Assembly (NCBI RefSeq): GCF_042646385.1
Contig: NZ_JBHRTO010000001.1
Coordinates: 2,108,001-2,172,000 of the forward strand
Direction of reading: 5' to 3'
Length of the DNA: 64,000 nt
DNA from: Cypionkella sinensis
GTDB taxonomy: Bacteria; Pseudomonadota; Alphaproteobacteria; Rhodobacterales; Rhodobacteraceae
Shown: positions 32,427 through 41,857 of the stretch, in pieces
Layout of the letters: each line of letters begins with the position of its first letter
Numbering within the stretch: position 1 is the stretch's first letter
The notes under the pieces: generated by a model
The model's database searches: none
The model's input: only the letters and a program-made list of their open reading frames with translations
Told to the model about the DNA's origin: nothing
Made by a program: the position numbers and the translations under genes

Positions 32427-33452
32427 ATGAAACTGATCCTGCGCGCCCTTGCGGGCGAAACCCTGCCGACCCCGCCGATCTGGATGATGCGGCAGGCGGG
32501 GCGGTATCTGCCGGAATATCGCGCAACGCGGGCGCAGGCGGGGGATTTTCTGTCGCTGTGTTATAATTCGGAACTGGCGGCCGAGGTGACGTTGCAGCCG
32601 ATCCGCCGCTATGGCTTTGATGCGGCTATCCTTTTCGCCGATATCCTGCTGTTGCCGCAGGCCTTGGGGGCGGATCTGTGGTTTGAGACCGGCGAGGGGC
32701 CGCGGCTGTCGACCATCACCACGATGGCGGGGGTTCGGGGGTTGAAGCCGAAGGAGGCTATCCATGAGACGCTCGGCCCGATCTATGAAACCGTGCGGAT
32801 TCTGGCGCGGGAATTGCCGGCGGAGACGACGCTGATCGGCTTTGCAGGCGCGCCGTGGACGGTGGCGACCTATATGATCGCGGGCCGTGGCAGCAAGGAT
32901 CAGGGTGCTGCCCATGCGCTGAAGGCGGCGGATCGGGCGACGTTCTCGGCGCTGATTGATGTGATCACCGAGGCGACGATTGATTATCTGTCGGCGCAAG
33001 TGCAGGCGGGGGCCGAGGTGGTGAAGCTGTTTGATTCGTGGGCGGGCAGCCTGAAAGGGCAGGATTTTCAAGACTTTGCGGTGAAGCCAGCGGCGCGGAT
33101 CATCCGCGCTGTGAAGGCGAAACACCCCGGCCTGCCGGTGATCGCCTTCCCGCGTGAGGCTGGGGCGGGCTATGTCGGCTTTGCGCAGGCGACGGAGGCG
33201 GATTGCGTGGCGGTGGATAACTCGGTCAGCCCGGAATGGGCGGCGGCGCAGGTGCAGCCGAGCGGTTGCGTGCAGGGGAACCTTTCGCCGACGCATATGG
33301 TGACAGGCGGGCAAGAGCTGATCGACGCGACCCGGCGGGTGGTAGAGGCGTTCCGCGGCGGCCCGCATATCTTCAACCTCGGCCACGGCATCACCCCCGA
33401 CGCCAGCCCCGACAACGTGGCGCGGATGGTGGATGCGGTGCGGAACGGATAG
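32427..33452 (+). CDS. hemE: Uroporphyrinogen decarboxylase
   Basis: Converts uroporphyrinogen III to coproporphyrinogen III. 341 residues; N-terminal WMMRQAGRYLPEYRATR holds the arginines that bind the substrate carboxylates, and GFAGAPWTVATYMI and NLGHGITP follow. A GTG at 32421 is adjacent to GGAG; the ATG at 32427 gives proper spacing and was chosen. Confidence 0.97.
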   Translation: MKLILRALAGETLPTPPIWMMRQAGRYLPEYRATRAQAGDFLSLCYNSELAAEVTLQPIRRYGFDAAILFADILLLPQALGADLWFETGEGPRLSTITTMAGVRGLKPKEAIHETLGPIYETVRILARELPAETTLIGFAGAPWTVATYMIAGRGSKDQGAAHALKAADRATFSALIDVITEATIDYLSAQVQAGAEVVKLFDSWAGSLKGQDFQDFAVKPAARIIRAVKAKHPGLPVIAFPREAGAGYVGFAQATEADCVAVDNSVSPEWAAAQVQPSGCVQGNLSPTHMVTGGQELIDATRRVVEAFRGGPHIFNLGHGITPDASPDNVARMVDAVRNG

Positions 33453-33594
33453 AACCGAGCGCTTGGGCCGCAACAGGCTCCATCATGGCGCGTAGGCGCA
33501 GCGAGCCTGTCCCACCGATCACATTTTAGGTCACAGTCATTGACTTACCCACCCCCCGGCGCAAATGTCTCGCAAACCGTTCGGGAGGATAGTC

Positions 33595-34806
33595 GTGCAG
33601 TGGAATAATGTTCTGGCAACCCGCAATTCGCGGATGAAAGCCTCGGAAATCCGCGAGCTTTTGAAACTGCTGGATCAGCCCGACATCATCTCTTTCGCGG
33701 GCGGTATCCCCGACCCGGCCTTGTTCCCGACCGAGGCGTTTCGCGATGCGTTTTCCGCCGCGCTGACCGGGCCGAAGGCGGGGGCTGCGCTGCAATATTC
33801 GGTGTCGGAAGGCTACAAGCCTTTGCGCGACTGGATCGTCGCCGAGATGGCCAAGATCGGCATCCCCTGCACCGCCGACAATATCCTGATCACCTCAGGC
33901 TCACAGCAAGCGCTTGATTATCTGGCGAAACTGATGATCTCGCCCAATGATACGGTGCTGGTGGGCTGGCCGACCTATCTGGGCGCATTGGGTGCGTTCA
34001 ACGCCTATGAACCCACCTATGACCGGCTAGACCCCAACACCAACCGCCCCGCCGCCGATTTCGCCGCCCATGCCAAAGCAGCGGGTGGCCGGGTGAAATT
34101 CGCCTATCTGTCTGTCGATTTTGCCAATCCGACGGGTGAGACCATCGCCCGTTCGGCCCGCGAAGCGGTGATTGATCTGGCGGACCAGATGGATATCGCC
34201 GTGGTCGAGGACGCGGCCTATCAGACCCTGCGCTATGATGGCGATGCGATTCCGCCGATTCTGGCGCTGGAAATCGCCCGCAAGGGCAGCATTGAAAACT
34301 GTCGCACGCTTTATTGCGGCAGCTTCTCGAAATCACTCGCCCCCGGTCTGCGGGTGGGCTGGGTCTGTGGCGCGGCCGAGGTGATCAGCCGTCTGGTGCT
34401 GATGAAACAGGCCGCCGATCTGCATTCGGCGACGACCAACCAGATTGTCACGCATCACGTCGCCTCGACCCAGTTCGATGCCCATGTCGCCAAACTGCGC
34501 AGCACCTATCAGGCGCGGCGCGATCATCTGCTGGCAGCGTTGGCGCGTGAGATGCCCGAGGGCGTGACCTGGACCAGGCCCGAAGGTGGCATGTTCATCT
34601 GGCTGACTCTGCCCGAGGCGATGGACGGTGCCGACCTGCTGGCGCAATCCATCAAGACCGAGCGGGTGGCTTTCGTGCCCGGTCGCGCCTTCTTTGCCGA
34701 TGGCAGCAATGGAAACACGATCCGGCTGTCGTTCTCTTGCGCGGATGAGGCTGCGATTGACGAAGGCATGAAGCGGTTGGGTCGCCTGATCCGCGCGCAA
34801 GGCTAA
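33595..34806 (+). CDS. Class I/II PLP-dependent aminotransferase (2-aminoadipate/MocR-like)
   Basis: 403-residue fold-type I aminotransferase of the group annotated as 2-aminoadipate transaminase or PLP-dependent aminotransferase. FAGGIPDPALFP, ITSGSQQALD, FANPTGETI and the PLP-lysine site SFSKSLAPGLRVGW are visible. Substrate cannot be told. The GTG at 33595 has GGGAGGA seven bases upstream; an in-frame ATG at 33565 lacks a site. Followed closely by a DMT transporter gene. Confidence 0.9.
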   Translation: MQWNNVLATRNSRMKASEIRELLKLLDQPDIISFAGGIPDPALFPTEAFRDAFSAALTGPKAGAALQYSVSEGYKPLRDWIVAEMAKIGIPCTADNILITSGSQQALDYLAKLMISPNDTVLVGWPTYLGALGAFNAYEPTYDRLDPNTNRPAADFAAHAKAAGGRVKFAYLSVDFANPTGETIARSAREAVIDLADQMDIAVVEDAAYQTLRYDGDAIPPILALEIARKGSIENCRTLYCGSFSKSLAPGLRVGWVCGAAEVISRLVLMKQAADLHSATTNQIVTHHVASTQFDAHVAKLRSTYQARRDHLLAALAREMPEGVTWTRPEGGMFIWLTLPEAMDGADLLAQSIKTERVAFVPGRAFFADGSNGNTIRLSFSCADEAAIDEGMKRLGRLIRAQG

Positions 34807-34810
34807 GGTC

Positions 34811-35704
34811 ATGGCTAGTTTATGGGTGCTGGCAGCGCTACTGGGGTCATTGGGCCAAGTTGCGCGCAATGCCATGCAATCCAGCCTGACCCGGCAGATC
34901 GGCACGGTGGGTGCAACGCAAGTGCGCTTTCTGTTCGGGTTGCCGTTTGCGGTGCTTTTCCTTGCGCTGGTAACGCTGACCACGCGTGAGCCTATCCCAA
35001 TCCCAAACCTGACCAGCCTTGGCTTTACCTTTGCTGGAGCCTTGGCGCAGATTGCAGCAACCGGCTTGATGCTGGTGGTAATGAAATCGCAAAGCTTTGC
35101 AGTGACAACGGCTTGGCTGAAAACCGAGCCCGTCATCGTAGCCCTAGCCGCAGCCCTGATCCTGCGCGATCCGATCAGTCTGCCAGTGCTCGCGGCAATC
35201 CTGATCGCGACGGCGGGTGTGATGCTGATGTCGGTCAAACCCGGCACCGCCGGTTGGCAGCTGGGTCGCCCTGCCCTGACAGGGTTGCTGGCGGGTGGGC
35301 TATTTGGTGCATCGGCCATCGGTTTTCGCGGCGGCATCGTGCATCTGGACAGCGGCGGCTTTCTGATCCGCGCCACTTCGACGCTGGCGCTCAGCCTGTT
35401 GATCCAGACCGCAACGCTGTTGATCTGGATGGCCGCCTTCAACCGCCGCGCGCTGGCGGCCTCATTCTCTGTGTGGCGCTCTTCGCTGCTGGCGGGGTTT
35501 CTCGGCGCACTGGCGTCGCAGTTCTGGTTTCTGGGCTTTGCGCTGACCTCTGCCGCCAACGTGCGCACGCTGGCGCTGGTCGAGGTGATCTTTGCCACCG
35601 CCGTCTCACGCTATGGTTTCAAACAACCCGTCAGCCGCCGCCAGATCCTTGGCATGGCGGTGATCGTTTTAGGCGTAGGCCTTCTGCTGCGCTTGCAGCC
35701 ATAA
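34811..35704 (+). CDS. DMT-superfamily (EamA) transporter
   Basis: 297-residue protein with ten hydrophobic segments in the two-EamA-repeat layout, ending RRQILGMAVIVLGVGLLLRL. Such proteins export metabolites or amino acids; substrate unknown. It begins four bases after the aminotransferase stop, so a link with that enzyme's product is possible. A 33-bp inverted repeat follows 11 bases after the stop. Confidence 0.88.
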   Translation: MASLWVLAALLGSLGQVARNAMQSSLTRQIGTVGATQVRFLFGLPFAVLFLALVTLTTREPIPIPNLTSLGFTFAGALAQIAATGLMLVVMKSQSFAVTTAWLKTEPVIVALAAALILRDPISLPVLAAILIATAGVMLMSVKPGTAGWQLGRPALTGLLAGGLFGASAIGFRGGIVHLDSGGFLIRATSTLALSLLIQTATLLIWMAAFNRRALAASFSVWRSSLLAGFLGALASQFWFLGFALTSAANVRTLALVEVIFATAVSRYGFKQPVSRRQILGMAVIVLGVGLLLRLQP

Positions 35705-35715
35705 CACCGCCTTGT

Positions 35716-35801
35716 CTTCATCTTGGCTGAAATACTCCCGCCGGAGGCATCCGACATTTAGGCAAGGAGCCTCCGGCGGGAGTATTTCAGCCAAGATGAA
35801 G
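35716..35801. terminator. Perfect 33-bp inverted repeat, bidirectional terminator between convergent genes
   Basis: Left arm 35716-35748 (starts CTTCATCTTGGCTGAAATAC) is the exact reverse complement of right arm 35769-35801; the loop is 20 bases. It lies between the convergent DMT transporter and hemF genes. Similar GAAATACTCC/GGAGTATTTC repeats are, from memory, common in Rhodobacteraceae genomes. The stem is far longer than needed for termination. Confidence 0.8.
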
Positions 35802-35881
35802 CCCGACACTGGCGAAAACCCACCCCGAGCGGACCTGGTGGCGGGGCACAAATTTTTAGCCAAATTGCGGTGAAAGAGCGG

Positions 35882-36736
35882 TCAGGTCCATTTCGCAATC
35901 GGCGGCAGGCTCATCAGCACGGCGTTGGCGTCATGGCCGGATTCTAGGCCGAACTTGGTGCCACGGTCGTAGACAAGGTTGTATTCGGCATAAAGCCCGC
36001 GATGGATCAGTTGCGCCTCACGGTCGGCATCGGTCCACACGGTCGGGAAGCGCCGCTCGGTCAGCGGCAGGAAGGCGGGCAAAAAGGCGCGGCCCACGTC
36101 TTGCGTCAGCGCGAAATCTTCAGCCCAATCGCCTGTGTTCAGATCGTCATAGAAAATACCACCTACTCCGCGCGCCCGGCCGCGGTGCGGAATGAAGAAA
36201 TACTCATCCGCCCAGGCCTTGAACTTAGCGTAGTAATCGGGGCTATGCACATCGCAAGCCGCCTGCATGGCCGCATGAAAATGCGCAGTATCTTCGGCAT
36301 ATTCCAGACAGGGGTTCAGGTCGGCACCGCCGCCAAACCACCAGGCATGCGGCGTCCAGAACATGCGGGTGTTCATATGCACGGCCGGGCAATGCGGGTT
36401 GACCATATGTGCCACCAGGGAAATCCCGCTGGCCCAAAAGCGCGGATCGCTGTCCATCCCCGGCACACCCCGCGCCGCCATCGCCTTTTGCGCGCGCTCG
36501 CCCAACATGCCATGCACTTCCGAGACGTTGACACCCACCTTTTCAAACACCGCGCCGCCGCGCAGCACCGACATCAGCCCGCCACCACCATCTGCGCGGC
36601 TGGTCGGCGTTACCTCAAAGCGCGCAGCCGTGCCATATTTGGCCTCAAGCTCTTCAAACGCCTGAACAATCTGATTGCGCAAGGTGCGGAACCACGCCGA
36701 AGCCTGCGCCTTTTGCGTGCTGAAATCTTCGCTCAT
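35882..36736 (-). CDS. hemF: Aerobic coproporphyrinogen III oxidase
   Basis: Oxygen-dependent decarboxylation of coproporphyrinogen III to protoporphyrinogen IX. 284 residues with VNVSEVHG, the active-site HMNTRMF (family NYR/MNTR loop), WWFGGGADLNP and GRARGVGGIFYDDL. A good AGGGGTGAG site precedes the ATG. It is oxygen-dependent like AcsF; an anaerobic hemN is not in the window. Confidence 0.96.
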   Translation of the reverse strand: MSEDFSTQKAQASAWFRTLRNQIVQAFEELEAKYGTAARFEVTPTSRADGGGGLMSVLRGGAVFEKVGVNVSEVHGMLGERAQKAMAARGVPGMDSDPRFWASGISLVAHMVNPHCPAVHMNTRMFWTPHAWWFGGGADLNPCLEYAEDTAHFHAAMQAACDVHSPDYYAKFKAWADEYFFIPHRGRARGVGGIFYDDLNTGDWAEDFALTQDVGRAFLPAFLPLTERRFPTVWTDADREAQLIHRGLYAEYNLVYDRGTKFGLESGHDANAVLMSLPPIAKWT

Positions 36737-36838
36737 CGCTCACCCCTAGCGGCTAAAATCTGTCGGGCTGTGCCCGTGTTATGGCATATCAAGCGCAGCG
36801 CCCTATAGTAAAGCCAGCATCCTATTTGTGAGTCGGCC

Positions 36839-37228
36839 ATGAAACGCTTTGTCCTGCCTGCCCTGCTGCTTTTGACCGCCTGCGGCACCCCGCAAGAGAA
36901 CTGCATCAGCGGTGCCACCCGTGACATGCGCGTGGTTGATCGCCTGATCGCCGAGTCAGAGCGCAACCTTGAACGCGGCTATGCCTATGAAACCGTCACC
37001 CGCACCCGCACGGTCTGGCGGCCTTGCGAGTTTGGCGGTCGGCCCGGAACGCCTGAAGCACGGCCCCGCATGTGTCTAGATGATGAAGATTTCACCGAAC
37101 AGCGCGTCGTCGCCATCGACCTAAACGCCGAGGCCGCCAAACTGGCCAGCCTGAAAGCCAAGCGTGCATCGCAAGCCAAGGCGGCAGGCCCGGCGATCAA
37201 GGCATGTCGGGCACAGTATCCCGAATGA
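36839..37228 (+). CDS. Putative lipoprotein of unknown function
   Basis: 129 residues with a short signal peptide and lipobox LLTAC (Cys15). After the lipobox come a Cys near 22, a long helical part, YETVTRTRTVWRPCEFG with another Cys and a basic tail. The paired cysteines may form disulfides in the periplasm. I know no function. Divergent from hemF. Confidence 0.8.
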   Translation: MKRFVLPALLLLTACGTPQENCISGATRDMRVVDRLIAESERNLERGYAYETVTRTRTVWRPCEFGGRPGTPEARPRMCLDDEDFTEQRVVAIDLNAEAAKLASLKAKRASQAKAAGPAIKACRAQYPE

Positions 37229-37237
37229 CTGCTTTGA

Positions 37238-38206
37238 TCAGCGCGCGCGGATCGGATAGGATGCGCGCGTGACGCGAAATGCCGGATCGGTGCCGATTTC
37301 TTCGACCTGTTTGAACAGGCTGGTCAGCAGCTTGTCATAAGGCAGATGGCGATTGGCCACCATCCACAGGCTGCCCGAGGGGCTCAGCCCGCGTTGCGCC
37401 GCCGTGATGAACGCCATGCCCAGCCCAGCATCGGCCTCACGCGCGGTGTGGAAGGGGGGGTTCATCACCACCGTATCCCAGAACCGCGCGGGCTTGAATG
37501 TAGTGGCATCCGCCCAATGGAATTTGGCGCGCGCATCGGGAATATTGACGCGGGCGCAGGCCAAAGCATCGGCTTCGGCCTCGACCAGATCCAGTTCCTT
37601 CACGCCATCCCGCGCCAGAATCGCGCGCGAAAGATACCCCCAGCCTGCGCCCAGATCGGCCACGCGCGCGCCCAGTTTGGCAGGCAAAGCCGCCGCCAGC
37701 AGGACCGAACCGCGATCCGGCGCGTCGGCAGAAAACACTGCGGGCAGAGTCTGAAAGCCGCCCTCAACCTGCGCAGGCCTTACCGCCCAAGCCGCCAACT
37801 CTGGCCCCGGCGTAACCAACGCCAGCTTGCCATGCGCCTTGGACAAAGCCTCGCCCACCGCAAGGCCCAAAGCCTTGCACTCTTTCAACAAAGCCTCGAC
37901 CCCGTCAGTCTTTTGGCCGTCCACAACGATTACATCAGCGCCCGCAGCCTCGGCCATCAACGCGCGGGCCTCGGCCTTGGCGCGGGGCACGCAGACGATG
38001 GCAACGCGGCCCACACCTTCGGTGCGATAGCCTTGGGCCGCAAAATAATCGTGATCCGGCTTGAACCCGGTTTTCACCACAACGCGGTCGTGCGGCAGCG
38101 CCGACAGATCATCCCCCGCCCTTGGCCGCAGCACCACGATGTCGCCTTGCGCAGGCAACACCAAAGCGCCGCTGTGCAGCGCCAATTCCAACCGGGCCGA
38201 GCGCAT
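37238..38206 (-). CDS. RsmC-like class I SAM methyltransferase
   Basis: 322 residues of the MTS (methyltransferase small) group: a degenerate N-terminal domain, then VADLGAGWGYLSRAIL (SAM motif) and the catalytic NPPF. This pattern is that of 16S rRNA guanine-N2 methyltransferases RsmC/RlmG, so rRNA modification is likely but not proved. Follows clpS by nine bases. Confidence 0.85.
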   Translation of the reverse strand: MRSARLELALHSGALVLPAQGDIVVLRPRAGDDLSALPHDRVVVKTGFKPDHDYFAAQGYRTEGVGRVAIVCVPRAKAEARALMAEAAGADVIVVDGQKTDGVEALLKECKALGLAVGEALSKAHGKLALVTPGPELAAWAVRPAQVEGGFQTLPAVFSADAPDRGSVLLAAALPAKLGARVADLGAGWGYLSRAILARDGVKELDLVEAEADALACARVNIPDARAKFHWADATTFKPARFWDTVVMNPPFHTAREADAGLGMAFITAAQRGLSPSGSLWMVANRHLPYDKLLTSLFKQVEEIGTDPAFRVTRASYPIRAR

Positions 38207-38215
38207 GACTGCCGC

Positions 38216-38536
38216 CTATTCTTTTTCCATGGTGCATTGCAGCGGATGCTGGTGACGCCGCGCAAAATCCATCACCTGCGCCACTTTGGTCTCGGCGATC
38301 TCGTAGGAAAACACCCCGACCACCGCCAGACCCTTTTTGTGAACCGCCAGCATGATCTCAAAGCTTTGGGCGTGGTTCAGGCCAAAAAACCGCTCGAGAA
38401 TATGCACGACGAATTCCATTGGTGTGTAATCGTCGTTCAAAAGCATCACCTTATACAACGGCGGGCGCTGGGTTTTGCTTTTGGTCTTGGTCAGAATAGA
38501 GGTGTCATCGCCGGGGCCGTGTGGCGTATCGGACAT
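38216..38536 (-). CDS. clpS: ATP-dependent Clp protease adaptor ClpS
   Basis: Adaptor that passes N-degron substrates to ClpAP. 106 residues; the signature KVMLLNDDYTPMEFVVHILERFF begins near residue 29 (given here as LLNDDYTPMEFVV), and VFSYEIAETKVAQV is the ClpA-binding/hydrophobic-pocket region. Two ATGs are adjacent (38539 and 38536). The N-terminus is a flexible linker rich in Thr/Lys. Confidence 0.94.
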   Translation of the reverse strand: MSDTPHGPGDDTSILTKTKSKTQRPPLYKVMLLNDDYTPMEFVVHILERFFGLNHAQSFEIMLAVHKKGLAVVGVFSYEIAETKVAQVMDFARRHQHPLQCTMEKE

Positions 38537-38683
38537 CATCAGATCGTTCAGGCCAGCAATGGGGTTCACGCGGATAGGCTCCGTTTGGCAGATTCGGATT
38601 TTCGGTTGCTCTGGCGCAATATAGCGCATTTCTGCCTTGCGAAAAGACCCCCAGCCCGGATGATATGCGCACAAGGGGGCAAT

Positions 38684-39391
38684 ATGCTGACAACGATAGG
38701 TTTTGATGCCGATGATACGCTGTGGCAGAACGAAAGCTTCTTTCGCCTGACGCAGGATCGCTTTACGCAACTGCTGGCCGATTATGCCGAAGCCGAACAT
38801 CTGCACACCCAGCTTTTGGCAGCCGAGCGGCGGAATCTGGGGCATTACGGCTTTGGCGTCAAAGGCTTCACCCTGTCGATGATCGAAACCGCCATCGAAG
38901 TCACCGAAGGCCGCGTGCCGTCGCTGGTGATTGCCGAGATCATGGCAGCGGGGCGCGAGATGTTGGCGCATCCGATTGAACTGCTGCCGCATGCCCGCGC
39001 GGCGGTGAAAACCTTGGCGGCCAGCCACCGAGTCGTTTTGATCACCAAGGGCGATCTGCTGGATCAAGAGCGAAAACTGGCGCAATCGGGCTTGGGGGAT
39101 CTGTTTCACGGCGTCGAAATCGTCTCGGACAAGACCGCGAAATCCTATTCGGCGATTTTCGCCCGTCATGGCACCGGCGCAGATCAGGCATTGATGGTTG
39201 GCAACTCGTTGAAATCCGACGTGCTTCCGGCCATCGCTGCGGGTGCCTATGGCGTGCATATCCCGCATGGGTTGACCTGGGCGCTGGAACACGCCGATGC
39301 CCCGCATGAATCTGACAGGTTTTTCACCCTGCCGAGCCTTGCCGAACTGCCCGATCTTGTAGCAAAACTGGCAAATCACCACCATCCCTAG
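38684..39391 (+). CDS. HAD-family hydrolase
   Basis: 235 residues with HAD motif I GFDADDTLW (Asp nucleophile pair), motif II ITKGD, and motif IV VGNSLKSD. The cap is small and helical. Likely a small-molecule phosphatase of the phosphoglycolate-like kind; substrate unknown. A GGGGGC site precedes ATG 38684. A terminator hairpin follows at 39440. Confidence 0.88.
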   Translation: MLTTIGFDADDTLWQNESFFRLTQDRFTQLLADYAEAEHLHTQLLAAERRNLGHYGFGVKGFTLSMIETAIEVTEGRVPSLVIAEIMAAGREMLAHPIELLPHARAAVKTLAASHRVVLITKGDLLDQERKLAQSGLGDLFHGVEIVSDKTAKSYSAIFARHGTGADQALMVGNSLKSDVLPAIAAGAYGVHIPHGLTWALEHADAPHESDRFFTLPSLAELPDLVAKLANHHHP

Positions 39392-39439
39392 GGCGCAAGA
39401 GCCAATTTCGGCACATAAACCACAGTTTATACAGCCCAG

Positions 39440-39464
39440 AACCCCTTTCAGAATAAGGGGTTTT
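39440..39464 (+). terminator. Terminator after the HAD hydrolase gene
   Basis: AACCCCTT / AAGGGGTT 8-bp stem with a seven-base loop, then TTCC. Simple Rho-independent type, 48 bases after the stop. Confidence 0.7.
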
Positions 39465-39542
39465 CCTGAATCAGATGCTGTGTTAGCGTTTTGCCAAGCA
39501 GAACAAGCCCCCGATCAATGAGGGGCAAACGAGGCAGACCAA

Positions 39543-41105
39543 ATGGGCAAATCGGCACTGTGCCAGCTTGGGCAGTATTTTCGTCATATTCTCGTATTGG
39601 CAGCGCTGAGCGTTGTTGCGGCCTGTAGTGGCCCGCAGGAATCCAAGGCCGCGCCCTATGCGGCTTTCGTGATGGATGCGCGTACGGGTGAGACGCTGTA
39701 TTCCGAAAACGCTGACACGCGGCTGCATCCGGCCTCGCTGACCAAGATGATGACGCTTTACATCACGTTTTCCGAGATTGAGGCCGGCAATGTCTCACTG
39801 GATACGATGATCACCGTGTCAAAAACCGCCGCTGCCCAGCCGCCTTCGCGTTTGGGCCTGAAGGCGGGGCAGAAGATTCAGTTGCGCTATCTGATCCGGG
39901 CTGCTGCGGTGAAATCGGCCAATGATGCCGCCGCTGCGATTGGCGATTACTTTGAAGGGACGCCCGAAAAATGGGGTGCGCGGATGACCCGCACCGCCAA
40001 GCAGTTGGGCATGAACAACTCCACCTTCAAAAACGCCAACGGTCTGACCGCCAAGGGCCATCTTTCGACCGCGCATGACATGACGATCATGGGGCGGCAT
40101 CTGTTCTATGATTATCCGCAGTATTACAACATCTTCTCGCGCCGTTCGACCGATGCGGGTATCGCGACGGTTGCCAACACCAACCGCAAGTTTCTGGACA
40201 GCTACAAGGGCGCTGATGGCATCAAGACCGGCTACACCGGACCAGCTGGCTTTAACCTGACCGCGTCGGCCGAGCGGGACGGGGTGCGGATCATTGCCAC
40301 CGTGTTCGGCGGCACTTCGACCCCGATGCGCAATGCCAAGATGACCGAACTGCTGGATCTGGGTTTCCGCAAGGCCAAGAAGGGCGGCGCTGGTGCAGCC
40401 CCGGTCATGCCAACTTACAGCGCCGATCAGGAACTGGTGGCGCAGGCCGATACTGCCGACACCGATATGGAAGAAGAAGGCGGCGGTGGCCCTGCCAAGA
40501 CCATTCGTCTGGTGATGGCCGTGTCGTCTTCGCCCCGCCCGAATGCGCGCCCCGTGCATGATCCGGTGGCCGTGGCGGCGGTTGAGCAGGCAGGCAACGC
40601 CATGGCCGATGGCATCGCGGGTGCGCTGGCCGAGGCTACGGCAGAACCCGCCCCGGATTCGCTGGAGGCGCAAGCGGTGGAACTTGCAGCGGTTGAGGCC
40701 CCGGCAGAACTGACGATCAAGGCAACCGCAGCCAATCCGCAAGCGGTGCAACTGGTCGCGGCCCCCGTCAAGCCCAAGCACAAAGCCCCGATCTATGACG
40801 AGGCCGTCGTGGTCGCCGAGGTCGAAGAGCCCGCCACCGAAGAAGTTGTGACCAACGTCTCGACCTCGGGCGGCAAGGGCTATGGCATCAATATCGGGCG
40901 CTTCAACAGCTATGGCGAGGCGGACCGTGTGTTGATGAAAACCCTGCTTTCCGAGAATGCGACTTTGGGCGATGCGTTGCGCAAGGTGGTGCAAAAGGGT
41001 GGCGGCTTTGATGCGAACTTCCTGGGTCTGAGCCAGAAAGAGGCTGATCTGGCCTGCCGTCGGTTGCAGGCGCGTGGCGTGACCTGCTTTACGATGGGGT
41101 CGTAA
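39543..41105 (+). CDS. D-alanyl-D-alanine carboxypeptidase with C-terminal SPOR-like domain
   Basis: Peptidoglycan enzyme removing the last D-Ala from pentapeptides. 520 residues: export signal with a possible lipobox (VVAACSG, Cys28), the penicillin-binding motifs S65-L-T-K68, S125-A-N127 and K228-T-G230, a long Ala/Pro/Glu-rich linker (about 285-435) and a C-terminal SPOR-like region (YGINIGRFNSYGEADRVL). SPOR domains bind denuded glycan at the septum, suggesting a cell-division role. Confidence 0.92.
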   Translation: MGKSALCQLGQYFRHILVLAALSVVAACSGPQESKAAPYAAFVMDARTGETLYSENADTRLHPASLTKMMTLYITFSEIEAGNVSLDTMITVSKTAAAQPPSRLGLKAGQKIQLRYLIRAAAVKSANDAAAAIGDYFEGTPEKWGARMTRTAKQLGMNNSTFKNANGLTAKGHLSTAHDMTIMGRHLFYDYPQYYNIFSRRSTDAGIATVANTNRKFLDSYKGADGIKTGYTGPAGFNLTASAERDGVRIIATVFGGTSTPMRNAKMTELLDLGFRKAKKGGAGAAPVMPTYSADQELVAQADTADTDMEEEGGGGPAKTIRLVMAVSSSPRPNARPVHDPVAVAAVEQAGNAMADGIAGALAEATAEPAPDSLEAQAVELAAVEAPAELTIKATAANPQAVQLVAAPVKPKHKAPIYDEAVVVAEVEEPATEEVVTNVSTSGGKGYGINIGRFNSYGEADRVLMKTLLSENATLGDALRKVVQKGGGFDANFLGLSQKEADLACRRLQARGVTCFTMGS

Positions 41106-41786
41106 ATGGCCTTCGTGCTGCCGCCCGCCCCGGTGCCTTCGGTCGCTGTGGCGGGGGGCAGCGACCGCTTTGCGGTGCGGCGGATTTTCTGTGTGGGCCG
41201 CAACTATGCCGAACACGCCCGCGAGATGGGGCATGACCCCGATGCCGAGCCGCCGTTTTTCTTCACCAAGCCCGCCGATGCGGTGATCGATTCCGGGGCG
41301 TGCATCCCCTACCCTACCGCCACCGCCGACCTGCATCACGAGGCCGAACTGGTGGTGGCTTTGGGCGCAGGCGGCAGTTTTGTGGCCGAGGATCGCGCAG
41401 AGGCGCTGATCTGGGGCTACGCTGCGGGCAATGATCTGACCCGGCGCGATCTGCAAGCGCAGGCAAAAGCCGCGCGCAGGCCTTGGGATATGTCGAAGGG
41501 GTTTGACAACTCGGCGGTGGTCGGGGCTTTGCGGCCAGCGGATCAGGGTGTGCCTGCGGGGCGGATCCGCTGTCTGGTCGATGGCCGTGTGACGCAAGAC
41601 GCCGATTTGGGCGAAATGATCTGGCCGGTTGCGGGCATCATCGCGCATCTGTCGCGGTTGGTGGCGTTGCAGGCGGGCGATCTGATCTTTACCGGAACAC
41701 CGGCGGGGGTTGGCCCGATTGCGCGGGGACAGACCTGCGAGGTGCAGATTGACGGGCTGGAACCTGCAAGCGTGACGGTTCTTTAG
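41106..41786 (+). CDS. Fumarylacetoacetate hydrolase (FAH) family protein
   Basis: 226 residues of the FAH fold: CVGRNYAEHAREMG, FFFTKPADAVI, HHEAELVVALG (metal-binding Glu), and DLIFTGTPAGVGP. Members cleave C-C bonds in aromatic breakdown (fumarylpyruvate hydrolase) or decarboxylate oxaloacetate; substrate is not clear. The ATG comes right after the carboxypeptidase stop. Copy C of the bipartite 3' element follows. Confidence 0.9.
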   Translation: MAFVLPPAPVPSVAVAGGSDRFAVRRIFCVGRNYAEHAREMGHDPDAEPPFFFTKPADAVIDSGACIPYPTATADLHHEAELVVALGAGGSFVAEDRAEALIWGYAAGNDLTRRDLQAQAKAARRPWDMSKGFDNSAVVGALRPADQGVPAGRIRCLVDGRVTQDADLGEMIWPVAGIIAHLSRLVALQAGDLIFTGTPAGVGPIARGQTCEVQIDGLEPASVTVL

Positions 41787-41797
41787 CCGCTGAAAAG

Positions 41798-41857
41798 CTT
41801 TCCCATCTGGGATGCACTTGTGCTTTTGCGCGGATTTTTTGCGATTTTCCACAAGAT
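41798..41857 (+). repeat. Bipartite 3' element, copy C (downstream of the FAH-family gene)
   Basis: Eleven bases after the stop: CTTTCCCA, palindrome TCCCATCTGGGA (41801-41812), three bases, ACTTGT (41816-41821), 28 bases, CACAAGAT (41850-41857). The last block is part of CCACAA-GATA-TTGTGG, itself an inverted repeat. Confidence 0.8.

Noticed and set aside
33474..33509. Weak inverted repeat CAGGCTC/GAGCCTG after hemE
   Set aside because: Seven-bp arms, 22-base loop, no U-run; not enough to call a terminator.
37346..38683. Long upstream extension of the HAD hydrolase frame
   Set aside because: It is the antisense of the RsmC-like and clpS genes; the HAD domain starts at MLTTIGFDADDT with its own ribosome site.
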